Origin: Halomonas sp. GFAJ-1
GTDB taxonomy: Bacteria > Pseudomonadota > Gammaproteobacteria > Pseudomonadales > Halomonadaceae
Reading direction: 5' to 3'
Assembly (NCBI GenBank): GCA_002966495.1
Contig: CP016490.1
Location: forward strand, 2,108,001-2,172,000
Length of the DNA stretch: 64,000 nt
The notes under the pieces were generated by a model that did no database searches, was not told where the DNA came from, and was given only the letters and a program-made list of their open reading frames with translations. The translations under genes were made by a program, and so were the position numbers. Shown in pieces: positions 1 through 8,700 of this stretch (its first letter is position 1; each line of letters starts with the position of its first letter).

Positions 1-147
1 GGCCCTACCTGCTTATGGGATACTGCGGCCGCCCACGCTGTTGTTCTTCAAGCGGGCGGCCGAGTAGAAAATTTAGAAGGTGATTCACTTAGCTATGCGA
101 ATCCCAACCAACAACTAAACCCTCATTTTGTAGTGTGGAGTTATTGA
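1..147 (+). CDS. cysQ: 3'(2'),5'-bisphosphate nucleotidase CysQ, C-terminal end (partial)
   Basis: The window opens inside a reading frame that runs from base 1 to a TGA at 145-147, giving 48 residues. The piece starts GPTCLWDTAAAHAVV, continues with a glycine pair, and ends LNPHFVVWSY. This matches the end of E. coli CysQ, where a PTAEWDTAAGHAV segment is followed by a closing LNPGFRVSIY. WDTAA is the metal- and substrate-binding motif of the inositol-monophosphatase-like superfamily. CysQ removes the 3'-phosphate from PAP(S), recycling the by-product of sulfate assimilation in the cytoplasm. The start lies outside the window. The next 70 bases hold no gene and lead into an IS30-type end. 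The family assignment is firm from the motif, although only a fifth of the protein is visible. Confidence 0.85.
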   Translation, partial: GPTCLWDTAAAHAVVLQAGGRVENLEGDSLSYANPNQQLNPHFVVWSY

Positions 148-167
148 TTAAAAAAAAGCAAGGCACG

Positions 168-783
168 GCGCTATTAATGGCCAAGTGCAACACCTGACCC
201 ATCCGGTATGGTGTTGCTATGACTCACTGCTATCTTCACCTCTCTGCTGAAGACCGAGCTGCCTTCATGCTGATGCGTGCTCACCACTCGATCCGTGCCA
301 TCGCGCAGCAATTGGGACGTGCACCCAGCACCATCTCACGGGAACTGGCACGCCACACGACTGGTGATCCTGGCGAAAGAGGATGGCACTAATGCCACAG
401 CGGCGGCAGTGGTCTTCAGCGAAAAGCTCCATGAGGTGCCGCGAGCCCTGCGCCTATCCATGACCTACGACCAAGGCAGAGAGATGGTGAAGGCCGAGAT
501 TACTCAGAAGATCGGTACCACGATCTACTTCGTTGACCCGCATAGCCCATGGCAACAGGGTTCCAATGAGAACACCAATGGACTGCTGCGACAGTACCTG
601 CCGAAGGGCACGGGCTTGTCGGTCTACAGCCATGAAAAGCTCGACGCCATCGCCGACTCACTGAACACACGGCCTCGCAAGACGTTGGACTGGCGAACGC
701 CGCTGGAAGTCTTCGCCGAGGTGTTCAAGAAGTCGGTCACTGGCCCGAGCACCCTTCAATAGCATTGCGCTTGGAACTTGAGA
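168..783 (+). mobile_element. IS30-family insertion sequence remnant with internal deletion
   Basis: The element is bounded by two related ends. On the left, 170-193 contains TGGCCAAGTGCAAC; on the right, 763-783 contains TTGCGCTTGGAAC. When one is reverse-complemented they align over roughly 20 bases with a few mismatches, as IS30-type terminal repeats do. The interior is only about 0.6 kb, against about 1.0-1.2 kb for a complete member, because the middle of the transposase gene is missing. The exact outer boundaries and any target duplication could not be fixed by eye. Confidence 0.65.
219..762 (+). pseudogene. IS30-family transposase, deleted and frameshifted
   Basis: An ATG at 219 opens a frame reading MTHCYLHLSAEDRAAFMLMR and then an HTH segment, IRAIAQQLGRAPSTISREL, typical of the IS30 N-terminal DNA-binding domain. 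Around 355 this frame gives way to another that carries the C-terminal third of the DDE domain: MTYDQGREM, then TIYFVDPHSPWQQGSNENTN, then LNTRPRKTLDWRTP. The last two contain a catalytic Asp region and the terminal Glu region (NENTNGLLR). The central part of the enzyme, including its first catalytic Asp, is absent. The copy therefore cannot make an active transposase. It is a fossil separating cysQ from the AraC gene and is not expected to affect either. Confidence 0.85.
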
Positions 784-845
784 CCATCGTATTCAAAAAC
801 CTATTATGCGGTGATGCCGCTGGTTGTCACTACGGGCGACTATGA

Positions 846-1847
846 TCAAGGTAAATGTTGATTGGGTGGCTCGCCTTGCTGTAATAGGCTTATCTGCGCT
901 AACTCTCGCGCTTCGCCGGGCGGCATGCCGAAACGTGCTTTAAACGCGTTATAGAACCAAGAAAGGTTGTTAAACCCAGATCGGAAAGCCACTTCTTGAA
1001 CAGGAGGTGGCGTCAAGGAGGGGGAAGTAAGCTCGTTGAGTGCACTGGTTAACCGCTTTTCTAATAAATAATCCGTAAACGAGGTGCCTTCGTCTCTAAA
1101 TAGAGACCGAATATAGCTGGTTGACACTTTATGGCGCAACGCTAGGTCATCCAGTGATAACGGGAGCCTGAAGTGTGTATTTATATCAATTTTGATTGCT
1201 TTTAAGCGTGCCTTTTTCAAGCTGCTACGACTGGCATGAAAGCCGACACTTCGCTTAGAGCCCAACGTAAGGCAGGCAAGGTCAAACAGTTGGCGGGTGA
1301 TTTGCATCGTAGTGGCGTTATCAATGTCATTACTTTGCTGCGTGAGATCAAGCGCTATGCGTGTGATGTGGTTAAGCGTCTCATTGTGGTGAAAAAGGTG
1401 GTCGTACAGCTTATTAGAGCTTTGTAAAAAAGGCGCCAGCTGAGAGCGTGAAAAGGCAACGCTCAAAAACTCTACGCTATCACCCTGAAAATCAACGCTA
1501 CCCGATTGATAATTCATGACCACACGCGCCGAACCTGGCACACACAAAAGGGACGGGTTTGATTGCAGATTGGATTGCCAAACCCCAGAGCCACCTGGGT
1601 GAATAAGAAACGTAATATCGTCATTACCGTCTGTCACTTGCCTTTTGCCACGAGTTGCTTTTAACGAAGATGTGGTGACGTGGGCAATCGAAACACCGGG
1701 AAGTAATCGAACTCTTGTTTGAATATCGGGATGTGTGTTTTTTTGGGCATGAAGCTCAACGTTTGCCATTGCACCGTAAGCTTCTTGTGCAGCCTCTAAT
1801 CTATCTTCTGGTTCAAACTGATTGGTCGAGAACGAAATGAACGCCAT
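846..1847 (-). CDS. AraC-family transcriptional regulator
   Basis: This 333-residue protein is the usual length for the AraC group with an N-terminal cupin-like sensory domain and a C-terminal double helix-turn-helix. The first HTH is seen in SLDDLALRHKVSTSYIRSLF (about residues 230-250). The second is VQEVAFRSGFNNLSWFYNAF followed by RFGMPPGEAR, the classic AraC signature. The N-terminal half (about 30-200) resembles AraC-binding-like-2 domains, whose ligands are mostly unknown. The ATG at 1847 is preceded on the coding strand by a GGAAAGGTG Shine-Dalgarno-like stretch. The gene is divergent from the tolC-giant-protein block and is separated from it by about 540 bp, so control of that block is possible but is only a neighbourhood inference. 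Confidence 0.85.
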   Translation of the reverse strand: MAFISFSTNQFEPEDRLEAAQEAYGAMANVELHAQKNTHPDIQTRVRLLPGVSIAHVTTSSLKATRGKRQVTDGNDDITFLIHPGGSGVWQSNLQSNPSLLCVPGSARVVMNYQSGSVDFQGDSVEFLSVAFSRSQLAPFLQSSNKLYDHLFHHNETLNHITRIALDLTQQSNDIDNATTMQITRQLFDLACLTLGSKRSVGFHASRSSLKKARLKAIKIDINTHFRLPLSLDDLALRHKVSTSYIRSLFRDEGTSFTDYLLEKRLTSALNELTSPSLTPPPVQEVAFRSGFNNLSWFYNAFKARFGMPPGEARELAQISLLQQGEPPNQHLP

Positions 1848-2386
1848 TGCTTCACCTTTCCGCTAACGCTATTGATATTGTTTGAGTGCAATAGCGTTGA
1901 CATTTTCCTCTACTTTTGACGCAAGAGGTGTGGTGCGTGTGTAGGAGCTGAGGCTGGTAAAAAGCTAAGCTTTGAATTGCTTGCATGTAGCTCGCGTCTG
2001 GACAGTAAGCCCACTCACATTGTTCCAATCTGGTTTTATCGACCAAATTCCGTAACCAGGCCAAGTGCATGAGGTTTCTCATTCTACCGAATTGGTATTT
2101 CTTAGCTCAGGCATGCTTCCACGCTTTCTCAACTAAAAAATATCGATTCGGTAGCGCTGAGTGGAAGTCGTGCCTAAGACGTTAATGCTAGGATCATTTA
2201 TGGACTCATGAAACCAAGATTGTAAAACGCGTGGATCCACGGTAGGCATGGGAGCCACATGTCCTGCGAGGTGTGGAGGTCTTAGAGCGATGGGTGACGC
2301 GGATTGAATGAGTGGCTTTAGTGGAGGCTAGAGAAAAAGGTTGCTCATATAAATGAAATAATAAATAGCGAAAAATAGGGGACTCA
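1848..2386. other. Divergent intergenic region between the AraC gene and tolC
   Basis: About 540 bases contain no gene I can support. A 76-codon frame on the minus strand (1852-2082) has no recognisable motif and no ribosome-binding site, so I leave it uncalled. The region holds a 17-bp imperfect inverted repeat (listed separately). Closer to tolC it becomes A/T-rich (about 2340-2375), where the tolC promoter would be expected. I could not pick a convincing -35/-10 pair. The tolC ribosome-binding site AGGGGA sits at about 2377. Confidence 0.5.
2084..2154. repeat. 17-bp imperfect inverted repeat in divergent promoter region
   Basis: The left arm CTACCGAATTGGTATTT (2084-2100) and right arm AAATATCGATTCGGTAG (2138-2154) are reverse complements apart from two or three positions. 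They are separated by 37 bases. The spacing is too long for a simple terminator and there is no T-run. It could be a pair of operator half-sites in the AraC-tolC divergent region, or the ends of a tiny non-autonomous element. Nothing else in the sequence decides between these. Confidence 0.5.
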
Positions 2387-3772
2387 ATGTTTATTTCGCG
2401 ATACATGCATTCGATGACCAGCACCATAACGGTTCTTATTGTTGTGATGGCGTCAGGCGCGACAGCTAACCAGGCCCACGGTGGTTTATTAGACGTTTAC
2501 CAGTTGGCGAGAGACAACGACCCTATTTTTAGAGAGCAGTTCTACGGCAAGCAGGCAGCCGATGAACTCTACTATCAGGCGCGCTCAGCCCTGTTGCCAC
2601 AGGTCTCAGTAACGGCCAGCCAATCACAAACTTATCAAAATATCCGACAGTCAGATAATGAAAGCTTTGATAGCGGCTCTGTATCGTTTCCTACTACACG
2701 CTATGGTGCATCTATTTCGCAGTCTGTCTATGACTACGCACGTTGGTCATCCTTTGCTCAATCGAAAAAGGAAATCCGTCAGGCAGCCTCAGAGCTAGAG
2801 GTGGTGCGCCAGAACTTGCTGTATCGAGTCGCAGAACGCTACTTCGATGCCTTGTCTATTTATGAAAACCTTTCCTACCTGCAGGCTGAGAAGGGGTCTG
2901 TTGAAGCGAATTATCAAGAAGTATTGGCACGCTTTGAAGACGGCCTCACACGCTCAGAAAATATGTTAGACGCTAGGGCGCGATTAGAGCAGGTGAGAGC
3001 ACGGGAAATTGAAGTTCAAAATGCCTTACGTGATGCCATTGAAGCGTTGGCTGAAATGATTGGTGCGCCGCCACAACAGCTTGTGTTGCTGGGTAGTGAT
3101 TTACAGCTTTCACGTCCGGATCCCGACTCTCAAGAAGCGTGGGAGACATTGGCAATTGAGCGCAGTCCTCGGCTTAAGGCAGCAGAGCTTGCCACAGAGG
3201 TTGCGAATCGGTCGATTGACGTACGTCGTGGGGGGCACTTTCCTACGCTGGATCTACAGCTGAACTATGACTTTGATGATACCGACGGCTCCTTATTTGG
3301 GGGCGGTAGTGAGGTTGAAACACAAGAAATAGCCTTACGTCTTAATGTGCCCGTGTATAGCGGCGGACGAACCTCTTCAGAAGTGCGTGAAAGTGTGAGT
3401 CTCTTAGAAGCCAGTCGGTCTCAGCTAGAAGGCGTAACGCGTGAGCTACGCCGTGAAGTGAGGTCGAGTTATCAAAGTATTCTTTCGGCAAAAGCGCGTG
3501 AACGTTCTTTGCGCCGTTCCCTTGAAGCCAGCGAGCAAGTGGTTGAATCAAGGCAAGTAAGTGTGGAAACGGGCATTGTTCCTCTACGCGACTTATTGGA
3601 CGCTGAAAGAGATTTGTTTTTTGCGCGAAGCGAATTGGCCGCTGCTAGGTATGACTACCTAATTAACGTATTACGCCTTAAACGAGCTACGGGCGTGATT
3701 AATGTTGATGACCTTCGCGAAATCGACGAGAGGATGAATGAGCATGTCAGTATCTCAAACATCTTTAATTAA
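2387..3772 (+). CDS. TolC-family outer-membrane efflux/secretion protein
   Basis: This is a 461-residue protein of normal TolC length. The N-terminus has a basic start, a hydrophobic run (TITVLIVVMASGATA) and a probable signal-peptidase site near residue 27-30. The mature part begins LLDVYQLARDNDPIFREQFY, the standard opening of TolC-type channels. It continues with long heptad-like helices and two repeats, including the conserved PLRDLLDAERDLFFARSEL segment near residue 400. TolC trimers form the outer-membrane channel and periplasmic tunnel of type I secretion and efflux systems. AGGGGA lies five bases before the ATG at 2387, supporting this start. It is the first gene of the co-directional block that includes the giant protein and three HlyD-domain proteins, which makes it the likely outer-membrane exit for that system. 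No inner-membrane pump is encoded beside it. Confidence 0.92.
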   Translation: MFISRYMHSMTSTITVLIVVMASGATANQAHGGLLDVYQLARDNDPIFREQFYGKQAADELYYQARSALLPQVSVTASQSQTYQNIRQSDNESFDSGSVSFPTTRYGASISQSVYDYARWSSFAQSKKEIRQAASELEVVRQNLLYRVAERYFDALSIYENLSYLQAEKGSVEANYQEVLARFEDGLTRSENMLDARARLEQVRAREIEVQNALRDAIEALAEMIGAPPQQLVLLGSDLQLSRPDPDSQEAWETLAIERSPRLKAAELATEVANRSIDVRRGGHFPTLDLQLNYDFDDTDGSLFGGGSEVETQEIALRLNVPVYSGGRTSSEVRESVSLLEASRSQLEGVTRELRREVRSSYQSILSAKARERSLRRSLEASEQVVESRQVSVETGIVPLRDLLDAERDLFFARSELAAARYDYLINVLRLKRATGVINVDDLREIDERMNEHVSISNIFN

Positions 3773-4679
3773 AACGTCGAACATTGCTTCTGCTAAATCG
3801 TCGACTGCACATGCATCGTCAGACATGGCGACCGGGAGTGTGGTCAATGATTTAGAGGCACTAGTGAAAGGTCTCGGCGCCCCTTATCTCGTGGAGCCTT
3901 CCGCTAAGTTTCAGCCGGGTCAATGGCGAAGCGACAGATGTTTGTTCGGTATCGACGTGAACACCTTAACAGCCGAGCAGTGGCAATCTCGTCTACAGCC
4001 TATGCTACAGCAATTAGGGATGTTGGCAGAGGACGAACAGTCATTCATGCGCCTGCTTTATGCCCCCGACGCTGAGCAAAAAGCGTCACCTCATTACCTG
4101 CTGGTAGGGGTGGAGGGCAAGACTAACAAAGTGTATTGGGAGCACTCCCTTTCTCAGCTGCGTCACCATGATCCTATCAACCCCCTAGTGCTTTACAGCG
4201 CATGGAAGTGGCAATCTCAACATCCGGCAATAATTACCGACTATGTGATGGCACCGGATGCTCATCAGGCGCAACGACTGATACAACGTGAACTCCAAAA
4301 TCTGCCCCCTGTGGTAGAGGATTTATTAGAGCAACTTGAAATCATTGCGGCCCTCAAGAACACGCCATGGCCGCCACTTACTGTTGATGTTATCGAGCGT
4401 GCGCCACCGCAGGCTTTGTCGCTACCGGCGCCTGATGACCGCACACCGCGTTGCTCTATCAACTTACATCTACATCACTTTGCACCACGGCTAGGCGATA
4501 TCGCGGCGCCAATGTTTGCCTTAGCACGGGAGTGGCTCAGCGCTGAGCGTGATGAGTTAAGGAAGTGGTTAGCACACTATGGCGATCAGATGCTAAGTAA
4601 TGTGTCATTAGGTGTTGACCAGCATGCTAAGCCTTTTATGACTTTTTATTACGGTGGGAAGGTAAGTTCATCGTCATAG
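3738..4679 (+). CDS. Unrecognised 313-residue protein of the giant-adhesin locus
   Basis: I do not recognise a family. The gene overlaps the end of tolC by 35 bases in another frame, which suggests translational coupling. The ATG at 3738 is closely followed by another at 3744. The first 35 residues are Ser/Thr/Ala-rich and look disordered. The rest is a mixed alpha/beta soluble protein with no signal peptide or membrane segment, so it is probably cytoplasmic. Readable features include a Trp-containing segment GQWRSDRCLFGIDVNTL (about 56-72), YLLVGVEGKTNKVYWEHSL (about 118-136), and a C-terminal VSLGVDQHAKPFMTFYYGG. The segment with GVEGKTNKVYWE might bind a ligand, but I see no P-loop. Its position between tolC and the SapC gene suggests a dedicated role, such as a chaperone or regulatory partner. 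That is inference only. Confidence 0.75.
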   Translation: MSMSVSQTSLIKTSNIASAKSSTAHASSDMATGSVVNDLEALVKGLGAPYLVEPSAKFQPGQWRSDRCLFGIDVNTLTAEQWQSRLQPMLQQLGMLAEDEQSFMRLLYAPDAEQKASPHYLLVGVEGKTNKVYWEHSLSQLRHHDPINPLVLYSAWKWQSQHPAIITDYVMAPDAHQAQRLIQRELQNLPPVVEDLLEQLEIIAALKNTPWPPLTVDVIERAPPQALSLPAPDDRTPRCSINLHLHHFAPRLGDIAAPMFALAREWLSAERDELRKWLAHYGDQMLSNVSLGVDQHAKPFMTFYYGGKVSSSS

Positions 4680-4763
4680 CGGTGGACTCGTCTCTCTGCC
4701 AACAACGCATCGCACGGGCGATACCTCTTAGTACTTAATAAGACATCATTAGGAGAAATTTAT

Positions 4764-5561
4764 ATGTCTACCCAGCTGCTGATTTATCGAGACATTCAAC
4801 CGATTACTCGCGACAAACATAAAGAGCGCTATCTAAAAGTTAGCCGCGATTTCCGTTTCGCGAGTAACGTCAACTCTGTCCCGCTGATGGCGGCTGAATT
4901 TCCTGCGGCGGCCACAGACCTGCCGATTGTGTTCACCGCTGCAGAAGACGGCGGTGTGTTACCCGTGGCGATTTTGGGCCTACAGCAAGATGAAAATTAT
5001 CTCGTGGACGCCGAGGGGCAGTGGCGGGGTGAGTATGTGCCAGCGTTTTTCCGCCGTTATCCCTTTGTATTTGCGTCCAGTGAGTCGGGTGATACGTTCA
5101 CATTATGCGTCGACGAAGCGTACGAAGGTCTAAACACTGACGGTCGCGGCGAGCGGTTTTTTGATACTGAGGGTGAGCAGACCCAGTATTTAGAACGTAT
5201 CTTAAACTTTTTGCAGGACTATCAAGCCCATTTCCAGCGCACGCGCGCATTCGGTAAGCGTCTTGTAGAGCTGAATATTCTTGAAGATGTTCAGGCCCAA
5301 GTTCGCCAATCTGAAGGTGGCCCACGTACCCTGACTGGTTTTAAAGCCGTCAACCGCGAAAAGCTGAAAAGTTTAGATGAGCAAGCACTGCAAAAAATGC
5401 TGGCGACTGACGAGCTAGAGTTGCTCTATATCCACTTGCAGTCAATGCGTAACTTTAACCGCCTAAACCGCTTATCTGCGGGCGGTGAGCATGTTGACGC
5501 ACAGTCAAAAGGTGACCCTGCTGATGAGGGTATGCCCAGCGAATCCGACCCAGTCCACTAA
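4764..5561 (+). CDS. SapC-family protein
   Basis: This 265-residue protein opens YRDIQPITRDKHKERYLKVS and carries the SapC-family core. Visible parts are an N-terminal VPLMAAEFPAAATDLPIVF segment (about 40-58), a central WRGEYVPAFFRRYPFVF (about 87-103), and ERFFDTEGEQTQYLERILNF (about 131-150). The family is named after a gene of the Campylobacter fetus S-layer locus; its biochemical role is unsettled. There is no signal peptide, so it is probably cytoplasmic. A strong AGGAGAA site lies seven bases before the ATG. The C-terminal 25 residues are polar and probably disordered. The gene lies directly upstream of the giant surface protein, in keeping with the family's link to very large secreted surface proteins, and may assist their synthesis or export. 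Confidence 0.88.
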   Translation: MSTQLLIYRDIQPITRDKHKERYLKVSRDFRFASNVNSVPLMAAEFPAAATDLPIVFTAAEDGGVLPVAILGLQQDENYLVDAEGQWRGEYVPAFFRRYPFVFASSESGDTFTLCVDEAYEGLNTDGRGERFFDTEGEQTQYLERILNFLQDYQAHFQRTRAFGKRLVELNILEDVQAQVRQSEGGPRTLTGFKAVNREKLKSLDEQALQKMLATDELELLYIHLQSMRNFNRLNRLSAGGEHVDAQSKGDPADEGMPSESDPVH

Positions 5562-5578
5562 GTGGGCTGTTTGCTGTA

Positions 5579-5621
5579 ACCCCTATGTACGTATCAATCA
5601 TTCAATACGACACATAGGGGT
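5579..5621. repeat. Perfect 10-bp inverted repeat before the giant gene
   Basis: ACCCCTATGT (5579-5588) is repeated as its exact reverse complement ACATAGGGGT (5612-5621), with 23 bases between. It lies in the 143-bp gap between the SapC gene and the giant gene. There is no T-run after it, so it is not a good intrinsic terminator. It may be an operator or an mRNA hairpin that tunes expression of the giant gene relative to the upstream genes. Confidence 0.55.
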
Positions 5622-5704
5622 ACTCAACGCTTTATAAAGCGTGCCAGCGTTAGGCCACTGTCGATCCCCCGTTAAACAGTGGCACATCAAGTAGGAGTTT
5701 TGTC

Positions 5705-8700
5705 ATGAACCGCCCGTTCCAGCCAACGCGTAAAATGCTTTCTGCCTTAGTCGGTCGTTTGTCACGCAGTGATAAAACGCAGCGTGCTTATGCAAAGAAA
5801 TCTCGCTTTATTTTTGAAGGGTTAGAACAGCGAGTGCTCTTGTCGGCAGACCCATTAACAGCAGCGTTGGCAGGCGGTGGTGACTTCGAACTGCGTGTCG
5901 CCGAGGAGGAAGGTGAGCAGCACTTGATGGTGATGCAGCTAACCGACGAGGGTGATGAACTGGTTGAGAAATTCCAGATTGACAAAGCACGTGACGAAGG
6001 CAAGGTGACGCTCAAAGCGGATGACAGCGAGGATGTTGAAACCAACCTTGCGCTCTTGCTGGGTGATCATGCCGATCAGTTAAATGGCATTGAGTTCGTC
6101 TTTCTCGGGGGAGAAGGCGATGAAACGTTAAACATTAGTGATGCGGGCGGCGTCACGTTTGACTTTCAGGCAGGTGATGGCGACGACCGTATTATCGATC
6201 AGGGTAGCAATGATGGACGCTGGGAAGTTGATGTTGAATCAGAAAGCGGAAAGCGAGATAGCTGGCTGTCGTTTTCTGGCGTACTAGATGTTGAGCTTAC
6301 TGAAAGTACTGGCCAACACACACTCAGTAGCAGTGAAGCGGCGGCTACATTTTCTGTTTTTGATGAATCACTGGTACTGATTGGTGGTCATGAAGACGAC
6401 CCGGATGAGCGTGAAGGCATTACCTTTGACGGTGTCGCGATTCTCGAAGGGCGCCATGAAGATACGTTGAGCTTTGCGACATATTTTGACGGTGTCGAGG
6501 TCGACCTATCACTCGGCACAGCCACCGCATTAGGGGGTGTGTCAGGCTTTGGCACACTTGAAGGTTCGAACGCTAACGATGTTCTCATTGCAGATGATGA
6601 AAGCATTACGCTGCGTGGGCTCTCAGGCAATGACATCCTTCAAGGCGGCGGCGGTGATGACACGCTGATGGGGGGCGCTGGCGATAATTTATTCATCAAT
6701 ACTGGCGGAACCGACACCTTTGTTAGTGAAACAGAGGGCGATGATGCCTTTTTGATTGAGCGCAATCATGATGGTGCGGTTCTCCGACTAAGTAGCGGTG
6801 AAGAGGGCGCGGAGGTGGTTCTCAGTGATAGTAACAGCAGCGATGAAACCACCCTGCTGCACTTTGTGACGCCACCCACTGAAATCATCCTAGGCGCCGG
6901 AGCGGATAGCCAAAATGTCACCCTGGATGCCAGCGGCTATGGTCTTGGTAGCGTGACGTTCCAGATCCAAGGCCAAGATGTCACGGCCATGGGTAGCGCA
7001 AGCGATGACTTGTTTGTGTTGTCGCCTAACGGAAGCGGCACGCTTGATGGCGGCGGCTTTGACGATGAAGGCAACCTGCTGCAGCTAGAAGCCAACCAGA
7101 ATATGGTGCTAGGCGAAGACATGTTGGCAGTGTCTGGCACACAGCGGTATACCTTCTCAAATATGCAAACGGCCTTGCTGATTGGCGGCGCCAGTGATAA
7201 TACGCTAGACGCCTCAGGCTTCGCAGGCAGCGTGCGTTTGGAAGGAGTGGCGGGTAATAACACGCTTAGAGCCAGCCAAGATGACAGCCTGCTGGTAGGC
7301 GGCAGCGGCGATGATACCCTTATCGGCGGGGCAGGCAACGACGTTTTAACCGGTGGCCGCGGCAATAATGCTCTTGACGGTGGTGGCGGCACGAACCAGG
7401 TATTTGGCCAAACGACACATCGTCTGACGCTAAGCGATGACACCTTAGTGCGCGGTGACCAGGAAGAGATTGTCAGGCTTACCTGGAGCGGCAATCAGGA
7501 TGAACAGGTTCGTTTTTTCTACGGTGAGAGCGATGATTTTGACCGCAGCGTAGAGCTGGCTGCCAACGCAGAAGCGCTGGAAGTGCAGTATGCGTTGGAG
7601 CAGCTCGACGGTATTGGGCGGGGCAATGTCCAGGTAGACCGCGAGCTGTCTGAGCAGGGCAATGTGTCGTGGGTAGTGCGCTTTATCGGTGATTTTATGG
7701 TCGCCGACGTTGATGGCAAGGCCAGTAAAGAGCTGCTGACGCTGGGGGCGGCAGCAGCCTCGCAAAGTGCGCTGAGTGTGCAAGCACATCGCGAGCAGGA
7801 GCGGCGTTTTGGGGTCGATACCTTAACCAACATTCAGGGCGGTCTACTACAGGCTTTAGAGTCTGGCAACGTGCGCCTTGATGCCAGTGGCTTTAGCCAT
7901 GATGTCTACTTCGAAGGTAGCGGTGGTCAGGATACGTTTATCGGTAGCCTAGGAGATAACACCTTTAACGCCCTAGCCGGTGATAATCATATTATTGCAG
8001 GTCAAGGGGTCAATACGGTGACAGGCGGAACGGGCACTGACCACCTGATCTTGAACCTTTCAAGCGATACCTCAGAGGTTGATCTAAAAGGCAGTGAGTT
8101 TAGCATTACGGCTAGTGACGCGACGGTAACGTCCTCCTACCAAAATATCGAGCGTGTCTCTATTAACAGCGCTGACGATGGTGGTGAACTTTCCCTTGAT
8201 GCAAGCGAGTACCACGGTGCATCGCTCTCGACGCGCTTAGCGGATTTAGTCAGTGAAGCGGCGCTCGATACTCTGATTGTCGAGGAGGAGAAGGGCGGTA
8301 GCATTAGTGATGAAGGTCAGCTGATTAGCCCGTTGCGTCTGAGCGTTCAGGTGGGCAGCGGTGAGCAGCAAGCCATCTCATTTAGCGGCGTGCGCCAGCT
8401 TGAAGACGTGGTGAATCAGCTCAATAACCTTGATGATGTTGACGCAACGTTTGACGCATCTTCAGGCCGTATTAGCGTCACCGCGATAGATACCTTAACG
8501 CTTAATGCCCTGGGTAATGCTGATCAACAAGCCGCGCTTGCCGGGCTATTTGACGCACTGGGCATGTCGTTAAGCAGCGCCTCTGGTAGCACGTGGCAGA
8601 GCGAGCGGCTCGTCGCTAGCGGCGTGAGTGTGGTCATGGCGACTGATGCGGCGCTAACTGCCGTAGGTAGCCAAGGTAATGACCGTTTCCAGGTTGATCA

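Noticed and set aside
168..783. IS30 element as an active transposon
   Set aside because: The central part of the transposase is deleted and the two remaining parts are in different frames.
1852..2082. Open frame of 76 codons on the minus strand next to the AraC gene
   Set aside because: No recognisable motif, no ribosome-binding site, and an unusual composition for a protein; probably chance.
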